33,908 bases of DNA from Chloroflexota bacterium. Its GTDB lineage: Bacteria > Chloroflexota > Limnocylindria > Limnocylindrales > CSP1-4. Below are positions 18,082 through 25,297 of the stretch, piece by piece. Location of the stretch: NCBI GenBank assembly GCA_025935655.1, contig JAICUV010000003.1, forward strand, positions 1-33,908, in the 5' to 3' direction. The position numbers were made by a program, and so were the translations under genes. Under the pieces are notes generated by a model that saw only the letters and a program-made list of their open reading frames with translations, was not told where the DNA came from and made no database searches. How positions within the stretch are numbered: position 1 is the stretch's first letter; the number at the start of each line of letters is the position of its first letter.

Positions 18082-18989
18082 GAGCCGTCGCGTATCGCGG
18101 CCTCGAGCAGCCGCAGGGCCAGCCCCTGCGCGTCGTACCGCTCGTCGCGCGTCAGGACGATGGCGAGCGCGCCCGCGGCGGGCGCGGCGAACACACCGTG
18201 GGCGTATCCCGGCCCGCCCCCGCCGTGCCCCACGACGAGACCCAGCGGCGACGCGGGGTCGGCCATCAGGCCGAGCCCGTACGCGGGCCGGACGAAGCCG
18301 GTGGCGGGGTGGCCGATAGGGATGAAGGTGGCGGGGTCGAGCATGGCCGGAGGCAACGTGCGCCAGAACCCCAGGAGGTCGTCGGCCGTGCCGACCAGCG
18401 TCCGGTGACCGACCCACCGCGGGTCGTAGGCGCCGCGGATGTCGTCCACGCCGTCGCCGATCAGGCGGCTGGGCGCTGGTGCGACCTCGTCGAGGTCCTC
18501 GGGACGGAGCGCGACGGTCATCCCCGGCAGGCCGAGTGCCGGAAGGTGCGACGCGAGGCCGCCATGGCGGTCGAGGAGGCGGCGCAGGAGGAGGTAGCCG
18601 GTGTTGGAATAGGCCCAACCGCCGCCGGGCTCGAACGTGGGGCCCGCCGCGGCGGCGCGACGGAGGAGCTCCCGATCGGACCACGGCCGGAGGGGGCGCG
18701 TCCGCACGGCCTCGTGGTAGGCGGGCAGCGCGCCGTAGTCCCGTGCACCGCTCGTGTGGTCGAGGAGCTGCCGGACGGTCCCCGGCCAGCCGTCGGGGGC
18801 GGGGTCGTCGAGCGAGAGTCGGCCCTCGGCCACGAGCCGCAGGATCGCGGCGGCGATCACGGGCTTGGTGAGGCTGTAGATCGGGTAGCGAGCGGACCGG
18901 TCGCCGGTCGCGCGGACCCGGCCGCGGCTGACGACGAGGGCCGTGCCGGGGATGGGCGGTGCGGCCAGCAGGCGGTCGAGGGGCCTCAC
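18078..18989 (-). CDS. Serine hydrolase, beta-lactamase/PBP4*-like
   Basis: SxxK in YSLTKPVIAAAIL, YSN in WAYSNTGYLLLRRLL, HGGGGPGYAHGV. GTG start at 18989 preferred (TTG at 18998 possible). Confidence 0.85.
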   Translation of the reverse strand: MRPLDRLLAAPPIPGTALVVSRGRVRATGDRSARYPIYSLTKPVIAAAILRLVAEGRLSLDDPAPDGWPGTVRQLLDHTSGARDYGALPAYHEAVRTRPLRPWSDRELLRRAAAAGPTFEPGGGWAYSNTGYLLLRRLLDRHGGLASHLPALGLPGMTVALRPEDLDEVAPAPSRLIGDGVDDIRGAYDPRWVGHRTLVGTADDLLGFWRTLPPAMLDPATFIPIGHPATGFVRPAYGLGLMADPASPLGLVVGHGGGGPGYAHGVFAAPAAGALAIVLTRDERYDAQGLALRLLEAAIRDGS

Positions 18990-19136
18990 GGCCGCCAACG
19001 ATACCGGTCCGGGCGCCGGCGAACCGACGTGCCTCGGCGGCCCGTGGGCACCGAGGAGGACCGCGCGAGGTCGCGCCCGCCCGTCACCTGGTCGGACACG
19101 TGGATCGGCTTGCGCGCGCTGTGCGCTTGCGGGAGG

Positions 19137-20501
19137 TCAGCCGGACGGGACCAGCCGGCCCGGGCCCGGCGTGCCGAGAATCTCGCGGGTGGTGGCGAGG
19201 CCCCAGGCGTCAAGGTCCGCGAGCCGGTCGGACGAGACCCGCAGGCCGCCGTGGCGGGCGATGTGCGCCGCCCACGCGTCGCGGCGCTCGACCGCGGGGC
19301 GGACGATCAGGCAGTCGGGGTCGTTCGTCCAGAACCGGCCGTGCATGAACGCCCGGCCGGCGCTCGTGAGCACGGCGCTCCGGGCGCCGGGCTCGGAGAG
19401 GTCGCCCGAGGACGGCTCCCAGTGGGGGGCCGTGTCCGGGCCGACGCGCATCGCGTCGACGAGGCCGACGGTCGGCAGCACCGGCGCACCGCAGCCGAGG
19501 AGGTACGCGTCGCCGATCGAGGCGCGCACGAGCTCCATGCCGCGGCGGTACGCCTCGAGCGGCGGCACCGGCTCGTACCGCCGGCCTGGGACCGCGGCCG
19601 ACCAGACGAAGTCGGCCTTGACATAGTCGATGCCCAGCGACCGCAGCCCGCCCAGCGCCGACGCGAGCGACGCCGCCGCGGCCGGATGGGTCGTGTCGAG
19701 CGCGTACAGGTCCTGGTCCCAGTTGCGCCCGACGACGGCCGCGCCGCGGTCGTCCGCGACCAGCCATTCGGGATGGGCGGCGGCGGTCGCGCTCCGGGCG
19801 CCGACGAGGAACGGGGCGAGCCAGGCGCCCGCTCGGCGGCCCGTCGCCCGGATCCGCCCGACGAGCGCCGCGAAATCGCCGAAGGCGGGCGACCAGGCCG
19901 CCCAGTCGCCGATGCCCGCCTGCCAGCCGTCGTCGACCTGGACGACCTCGACCGGCAGCCCGAGGTCGTCCATCGCCCGGACGTTCTCGTCGACGTCGGC
20001 AGCCGTGACCGCGGTGAAGTAGTGGTACCAGCTGCACCAGCCCACCGGGGGGCGACGGATCGGCGGCACGCCCGCCCGCGCGGCGAACCCGTCGGCCCAG
20101 CGGGCGAGCGCGCCCTCGAGGCCGCCTGGGCCGTTGTCGGTGTAGTGCTCGACGGGGCCGTCGGCGAAGACGGCGAGGAGGCCGTCCTCGAACAGTGCGG
20201 CGATCGACGGCACGCCGAGGCGGGCCCCGGATGCTGCGAACACGTGGGTGGCCGCGTCCGCGGCCGGGCGCACCGCGAGCAGCCCCTCGCCTTGGAACCC
20301 TCCCGCGACCCAGCCGCTGCGGGGGCGGGCGTTGAGGCGGTGCAGCCGCTCGTCCCTCGGGCGGATCGGCGTATCGCCGAGCCCGTACGTCGTCGTCGGG
20401 GTCCAGGACTGCCAGCCGTGCTCGAACACCCGAGCGCTCCGGGCGTCGACCGCCAGTGTCGCGACGGGCTCGAAGCCGGCGGGCATGCGGGGAGGTCTCA
20501 C
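19137..20501 (-). CDS. Glycoside hydrolase family 36 (alpha-galactosidase-like)
   Basis: VGWCSWYHYFTAVTAADVDEN, VEVVQVDDGWQAGIGDW, GIDYVKADFVWSA (nucleophile region), MRVGPDTAPHW. Start uncertain (GTG 20501 or ATG 20486); no signal peptide. Confidence 0.87.
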   Translation of the reverse strand: MRPPRMPAGFEPVATLAVDARSARVFEHGWQSWTPTTTYGLGDTPIRPRDERLHRLNARPRSGWVAGGFQGEGLLAVRPAADAATHVFAASGARLGVPSIAALFEDGLLAVFADGPVEHYTDNGPGGLEGALARWADGFAARAGVPPIRRPPVGWCSWYHYFTAVTAADVDENVRAMDDLGLPVEVVQVDDGWQAGIGDWAAWSPAFGDFAALVGRIRATGRRAGAWLAPFLVGARSATAAAHPEWLVADDRGAAVVGRNWDQDLYALDTTHPAAAASLASALGGLRSLGIDYVKADFVWSAAVPGRRYEPVPPLEAYRRGMELVRASIGDAYLLGCGAPVLPTVGLVDAMRVGPDTAPHWEPSSGDLSEPGARSAVLTSAGRAFMHGRFWTNDPDCLIVRPAVERRDAWAAHIARHGGLRVSSDRLADLDAWGLATTREILGTPGPGRLVPSG

Positions 20502-20639
20502 CAGGCCATCGTGGGTCGACTCGCCGCGGGCGGCAAGCGCAGCCGCGCCGGCAGGGGATCGGCCGGGTGCGCGTCCGGCGCCCACATGCTCCCTTTCGCG
20601 TGGCGCGGGACCAACGCGGAAAACGCACAGGGTCCCGTC

Positions 20640-20666
20640 CCAACTGCGCCACCCAGTGTGGGAAAC
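20640..20666 (-). repeat. Left copy of 27-bp inverted repeat
   Basis: CCAACTGCGCCACCCAGTGTGGGAAAC; its reverse complement matches 21195-21221 at 24 of 27 positions, with the outer 14 bp identical. Confidence 0.85.
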
Positions 20667-20675
20667 CCGCTGACC

Positions 20676-21092
20676 TCAGTCGCAGACAGGGCGATCGGAC
20701 GCGATGCGAAGTCCCAGGCCCGTCATGTCATCGCCCCCGATCTGGCCGAACGTCGAGACCGCGCCTGGCGCCTTCGGGTGGCGGGCGATCACCATGCACA
20801 CGTCACCCCTCATTGCGGGAGCAGTCGCCTGCCAGCACGTCGAGCTATCGGCCCAGTCGGGCAGCGGTCCGGGGCAGGCGCGCGCCTCAACGACAATCCT
20901 CCCGCCGCTTGCCTCGAGCACGCCCTTCCAGTTCCGGGCCAGGTTGTTGACGAAGAGCTTGGCGACGCCCTTGCAGTCGTCAGCCTGCACCCACGAGCAG
21001 GTCGCGGTCCAACCATCGAAATGCACGGTCGCCTCAGGCATGCACGCCCCGACCAAGAGGAGTGCGGTCGCTGCTACCGCGAGACCCTTCAT
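20676..21092 (-). CDS. Small lipoprotein, function unknown
   Basis: MKGLAVAATALLLVGACMPEATVHFDGWTATCSWVQADDCKGVAKLFVNN...; lipobox LVGAC; an alternative start extends to 21107. Confidence 0.6.
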   Translation of the reverse strand: MKGLAVAATALLLVGACMPEATVHFDGWTATCSWVQADDCKGVAKLFVNNLARNWKGVLEASGGRIVVEARACPGPLPDWADSSTCWQATAPAMRGDVCMVIARHPKAPGAVSTFGQIGGDDMTGLGLRIASDRPVCD

Positions 21093-21194
21093 CCGGGTAT
21101 CCCCCACTGCTTCATTGCTCGATCTTCGCCGTTTCTCGAACGCTTTACACCTGGTCTCCGGTTGCCGTTAGGACCGGGAGTCCGCAACCGGGAG

Positions 21195-21221
21195 GTTTCA
21201 CACACCCGGTGGCGCAGTTGG
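21195..21221 (+). repeat. Right copy of 27-bp inverted repeat
   Basis: GTTTCACACACCCGGTGGCGCAGTTGG; inverted counterpart of 20640-20666. Confidence 0.85.
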
Positions 21222-21235
21222 GCCACGTCGCAGGC

Positions 21236-21265
21236 TTGACAGGTGACTGATTGGTCACGTATTGT
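21236..21265 (+). promoter_or_regulatory. Sigma70-type promoter with operator-like palindrome in the spacer
   Basis: TTGACA (21236-21241), 18 bp, TATTGT (21260-21265); spacer contains GTGAC-tgattg-GTCAC (21243-21258). Confidence 0.65.
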
Positions 21266-21299
21266 CGGCCGCACAGACAACGCAACGGAGACACGAGCG

Positions 21300-21737
21300 A
21301 TGGCGAGCAGCACGAACACCACGAGGGCGACCGACGGCTTCACGGCGGAGGAGAAGGCAGCCGTCAAGGAACGCGCACGGGAGCTCAAGGCGGCGAGCTC
21401 GAAGGCGGACGGCGAGCGCGACCTGCGGCAGAAGATCGCCGAGATGCCGGAGCCGGACAAGTCGATGGCCGAGCGTGTGGACGCGGTCGTGATGGCCGCC
21501 GCCCCGGAGCTCGAGCGCAAGACGTACTACGGGATGCCCGCCTACGCGAAGGACGGCAAGACGCTGTGCTTCTTCAAGCCGAAGTCCAAGTTCAAGGTCC
21601 GCTACGCGACCTTCGAGCTCCAGCCGGACGCGATGGTCGACGACGGCTCGATGTGGCCGGTCGCGTTCGCGCTGACCGAGCTGACCGAGGCGAACGAGGC
21701 TCGGATCACGGAGCTCGTGAAGCGGGCGACGCGCTAG
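21300..21737 (+). CDS. DUF1801 / YdhG-like protein
   Basis: APELERKTYYGMPAYAKDGKTLCFFKPKSKFKVRYATFEL resembles the DUF1801/iron-chaperone-like fold; charged N-terminal extension. Confidence 0.75.
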   Translation: MASSTNTTRATDGFTAEEKAAVKERARELKAASSKADGERDLRQKIAEMPEPDKSMAERVDAVVMAAAPELERKTYYGMPAYAKDGKTLCFFKPKSKFKVRYATFELQPDAMVDDGSMWPVAFALTELTEANEARITELVKRATR

Positions 21738-21743
21738 AGCCGG

Positions 21744-22622
21744 TCAGGGCGTCGGCGTTGCCTCGACCGCCTTGAGCTTGGACCGCCTCGCGGCCCACGC
21801 GCCGAGCTCGCGCAACCGCTGCTCGGAGACGGAGCCAGGCTCCGCCGCGTACGTCTGGAGCGTGAGCCCGGGATCGGCCGGCAGATCGAGCGCCTCGAAG
21901 GTCAGCGTCAGCTCGCCGACGAGCGGGTGCCGCAGCTGCTTGGTGCCGCTCAGATGGTTCTTGACGTCATGGGCGGCCCAGCGGACCGCGAACTCCTCGC
22001 TCCTCGTGGTGAGCTCGCCGATGAGGTCCGAGAGCGACCGGTCGTAGGGATTGCGCCCGGCCTCGGCGCGGAGCACCGCGACGGTGTCGCTTGCCGCGCG
22101 CTCCCAGTCGATCCAGTAGAGGCGCGAGCGGGGGTCGAGGAACGTGAACCGGGCGGTGTTGGGGCCGCGCGGGTCGCGGTACAGGTCGGAGTACAGGGCG
22201 CGGCCCATGTCGTTCGCATAGACGATGTCGAGGCGTCCATTGCGCACGGCCACCGGGATGCCGACGATGGCATCCACGATCCGGGCGATGCTGGGACGAA
22301 CCTTCTGGGGTGTCGCGGCGCGGCGCGGGGGTTGCTCGGCGTTGGCGGTCCGGCACAGGTCGATGAGGTGGCCGTGCTCGGCCTCGTCCAGCTGGAGCGC
22401 GGCGCTCACGGCCTGGAGCACGCTCTCGGACACGCCGCGCGCGTTGCCGCGCTCCAGGCGGGTGTAGTACTCGACGCTGATGCCGGCGAGCAGTGCGACC
22501 TCCTCGCGGCGGAGGCCCGCGACCCGGCGCTGGCGGCCGAACGCCGGCAGGCCCACCCGCTCCGGCGTCAGCTTGGCGCGGCGGGTGGTGAGGAACTCGC
22601 GGATGTCGCTCTCGGTGCTCAT
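21744..22622 (-). CDS. XRE-family regulator with MmyB-like ligand-binding domain
   Basis: HTH GLRREEVALLAGISVEYYTRLERGNARGVSESVLQAVSAALQLDEAEHGHLIDL; C-terminal VYANDMGRALYSDLYRDP...NPYDRSLSDLIGELTTRSEEFAVRWAAHDV. Confidence 0.93.
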   Translation of the reverse strand: MSTESDIREFLTTRRAKLTPERVGLPAFGRQRRVAGLRREEVALLAGISVEYYTRLERGNARGVSESVLQAVSAALQLDEAEHGHLIDLCRTANAEQPPRRAATPQKVRPSIARIVDAIVGIPVAVRNGRLDIVYANDMGRALYSDLYRDPRGPNTARFTFLDPRSRLYWIDWERAASDTVAVLRAEAGRNPYDRSLSDLIGELTTRSEEFAVRWAAHDVKNHLSGTKQLRHPLVGELTLTFEALDLPADPGLTLQTYAAEPGSVSEQRLRELGAWAARRSKLKAVEATPTP

Positions 22623-22660
22623 GACACACCAACCCTACGCTCCGGGCCCAGGACGTGGGA

Positions 22661-22690
22661 GGCACTGCCAGTACCCCTAAGACCAGTGCC
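22661..22690. promoter_or_regulatory. Operator-like inverted repeat upstream of the MmyB-type regulator
   Basis: GGCACTG (22661-22667) N16 CAGTGCC (22684-22690), perfect 7-bp arms, plus direct CCAGT repeats at 22668-22672 and 22683-22687. Confidence 0.6.
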
Positions 22691-22725
22691 TTCCTCGCGC
22701 CCGTCCACGATGGTTCCATGTGGCC

Positions 22726-22986
22726 ATGACGAACCCCACTGCTCCCCAGGGCGCCGACCCGATCGATGCGTCGATCCTGTCGCTCGCCCATGTCGGCGAG
22801 ACGCGGCGACCCGTGAAGATCGTCGAGCATCCCGCCTTCCGCAACCATCCCCGGCGCACCGACACGCTGCGCACCAGCACCGTCCCGCGGATCCCGATGG
22901 ACCTGCGCCTCGGGCCACTCGACCTCCCGCGGCCGGCCTCGATGGCCGCCCGGCCCGTGGCCACGGCACCCTGCGTGGCGGCCTGA
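22726..22986 (+). CDS. Small hypothetical protein divergent from the MmyB-type regulator
   Basis: 86 aa, MTNPTAPQGADPIDASILSLAHVGETRRPVKIVEHPAF...; strong GC bias at third codon positions; family unknown. Confidence 0.5.
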   Translation: MTNPTAPQGADPIDASILSLAHVGETRRPVKIVEHPAFRNHPRRTDTLRTSTVPRIPMDLRLGPLDLPRPASMAARPVATAPCVAA

Positions 22987-23193
22987 CGACGCGTGGCGCC
23001 AGCTTCGAGCGGCCCCGCGACATCGCCGTCGTGGACCGGGGGTACCCGACGGTAGGACGTCCGATGCGCATGCCACGCGTGTGCCGAGCGACCCCCGGCA
23101 AGGGGCGATAGGCCCCATCCCCGGGCACTGGCCGGCGGGGCACCCTGTGACCCGAGTCCGTGCACCCGCCGCACGGGGACCAGGAGTCCCGCC

Positions 23194-23640
23194 ATGCGCG
23201 TCCCGACGCTTGCCAAGAACCATCTCGTGCTCGTCGCCGGCCTCGTGTGGTGCGCCGCCGGCGCGATGGTCGTGCTCGTCGGGCTCCCGCTGGAGCTTCG
23301 ACTCGCGCCCGAGCACCTCGTCCTGCTGCCGCTCGCCGCGCTCGTCTTCGTGGCGTTCTACGTGCTGGTGTTCTCGCGCCTCGTGCGCAAGCACACGCAC
23401 CGGATCCGCGCCAGCGACGAGGAGCGGCTGCCGTTCTGGCAGTTCTTCAACGGCGGGTCGTGGGCCGTGATGGCCGTGATGATGTTCGGCGGCATGGGCC
23501 TCCGGTTCGGCCACGTGATGCCGGACTGGATGATCGCGTGCTTCTACACGGGGCTCGGCATCGCGCTGTTCGTGTGCGGCGTGCGGTTCCTGGGCGCCTT
23601 CGCGCGCAAGGACGTGCTGGTCCCAACACCCGGCGACTGA
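23194..23640 (+). CDS. Small integral membrane protein, function unknown
   Basis: 148 aa, about four hydrophobic segments; upstream CAGGAG. Confidence 0.65.
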   Translation: MRVPTLAKNHLVLVAGLVWCAAGAMVVLVGLPLELRLAPEHLVLLPLAALVFVAFYVLVFSRLVRKHTHRIRASDEERLPFWQFFNGGSWAVMAVMMFGGMGLRFGHVMPDWMIACFYTGLGIALFVCGVRFLGAFARKDVLVPTPGD

Positions 23641-23695
23641 CCATCCGCCCCACGGGGCCCGCTCGCGCCGTACGCTCTTCTCGAGGAGTCGGACG

Positions 23696-25267
23696 ATGCC
23701 GGACGCGCCCAAGGACCACGTCTTCCAGGCCTATCCGGCGACGCCGGGCGCGGTGGTGAGCACCCTGTTCCGCGCGACGATCGACGGCGAGCCCCTGTCG
23801 GTCGAGGCATACGCCGGGATCAGCTATGTCCGGTTCGCGTTCAGCGGCGTCGTCGTCGTCCAGATCAGGGTCGACGGCGAGGTCGGAGCGACGAGGATCC
23901 TGCCGCGGGACGCTGCCGTGGCTGAGACCGGCGCGGACGGCTCGCTCCGGCTGACCCTGACCGAGCCCCGGCCGTTCGTCGCCTGGATCGGCGACCGCGA
24001 GAAGCTGTTCGTGCTCGCCGACCCACCCGAGCGGGCGCCGGTGCCCGACGGGACCGGGGTCGTCGCCGTCGCGCCGCCCGACGCGGGCACGGCACCCGCC
24101 GGCCTCGCGACGCTCGCGATCCAGTCGGCGCTCGATCGCGTCGCCGCGCTGCCCGGCGGCGGGACCGTGGTGCTGCTGCCAGGCCGGTTCGTCTCGGGAA
24201 CGATCAGGATCCCCGGCCACGTCACGCTGTACGTCTCGGCGGGCGCGCTGCTGGAGGGATCGGCAGACCCCGCGGACTACCCGGTGGACCCGGGCCGCAT
24301 CGAGCGCGGACGCGACACGACCCTGGACGGCGACGCGCGCTTCTACGGGCGGACGATGACCTTCTCGCGGCTCGTCCTGGTCGACGGGGCGACCGACGTC
24401 CGGATCCGCGGACGGGGGACGATCAGCGGCAGCGGGCGACTCCTCCGGACCCGGCACAACGCCGTCCCGAACCTGGTGCGTGTCCGGGAGAGCCGTGACG
24501 TGTCCATCGAGGACGTGCTGCTGCGGGACGCGGCCGCGTGGACGCTCCACATCCTCGCGTCGGACGGGGTCGCTGTCTCGAACGTGAAGATCGTGAACGA
24601 CCGCGACAACCTGAACACGGACGGGATCGACCCGGACATGTCGACCCGGGTGCGCATCGACCGCGCGTTCGTCTACACCAAGGACGACGCGATCTGCGTC
24701 AAGGCGAGTCGCAACGACGAGCTGGAGGGGGACGTGGTGGATGTCCGGGTCACGGACAGCGTCCTGAGCTCGCGGGACGCGGCGCTCAAGGTCGGGACGG
24801 AGTCGAGCGCGGCGGTCTTCCGCGACATCGTGTTCGAGCGCTGCTGGGTCTTCGAGTCCGGGCGGGCGATGTCGGTGGTCGTGCGGGACGGTGCGGCGTA
24901 CGAGCGGGTCACCTTCCGGGCGATCTTCGTGGATCGCGGCGTGGACCATCTCGTGGAGCAGGTCATCGGCGTGCGCGACCCGCAGGCCGGGCTGGGGTCG
25001 ATCCGCGACCTCTCGTTCGAGGACGTCCACGCGCCCGAGTACCGCGTCCCCGACCTGGCGTGGACGTGGTACGCGCAGTTCCGCCCGGGGCGCCCGCCCG
25101 AGGGCACGGCGGTCCCGGTCTTCGCCGGCGCCGACGAGGAGCATCGCGTGGAGGGCCTTCGGCTGCGCAACGTCGTCGTCAACGGCCGGCGGCTGGCGAC
25201 GCACGAGGACGCGAGTGCGGTCGGTCTGACGATCGGGCCGTTCGTGGACGACGTCGACATCGGCTGA
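23696..25267 (+). CDS. Glycoside hydrolase family 28-like (polygalacturonase-type right-handed beta-helix)
   Basis: GAGGAG then ATG. GRGTISGSGRLL, NDRDNLNTDGIDPDMSTRVRIDRAFVYTKDDAICVKAS (NTDG and DD motifs). No signal peptide. Confidence 0.85.
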   Translation: MPDAPKDHVFQAYPATPGAVVSTLFRATIDGEPLSVEAYAGISYVRFAFSGVVVVQIRVDGEVGATRILPRDAAVAETGADGSLRLTLTEPRPFVAWIGDREKLFVLADPPERAPVPDGTGVVAVAPPDAGTAPAGLATLAIQSALDRVAALPGGGTVVLLPGRFVSGTIRIPGHVTLYVSAGALLEGSADPADYPVDPGRIERGRDTTLDGDARFYGRTMTFSRLVLVDGATDVRIRGRGTISGSGRLLRTRHNAVPNLVRVRESRDVSIEDVLLRDAAAWTLHILASDGVAVSNVKIVNDRDNLNTDGIDPDMSTRVRIDRAFVYTKDDAICVKASRNDELEGDVVDVRVTDSVLSSRDAALKVGTESSAAVFRDIVFERCWVFESGRAMSVVVRDGAAYERVTFRAIFVDRGVDHLVEQVIGVRDPQAGLGSIRDLSFEDVHAPEYRVPDLAWTWYAQFRPGRPPEGTAVPVFAGADEEHRVEGLRLRNVVVNGRRLATHEDASAVGLTIGPFVDDVDIG

Positions 25268-25276
25268 GACGCCACC

Positions 25277-25297
25277 CGGCCCGTTCGGCGCGGGCCG
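25277..25297. terminator. Hairpin between convergent GH28 and GH3 genes
   Basis: CGGCCCG (25277-25283) TTCGGCG CGGGCCG (25291-25297), a perfect 7-bp stem abutting the GH3 stop. Confidence 0.6.

Noticed and set aside
20590-20670. Possible tRNA on the minus strand (GGTGGCGCAGTTGG D-arm-like)
   Set aside because: No D-stem partner, anticodon arm or T-arm could be placed; same for the right copy near 21210.
17796-21239. 1147-aa plus-strand ORF
   Set aside because: Runs antisense to the hydrolase, GH36 and lipoprotein genes; no recognisable domain.
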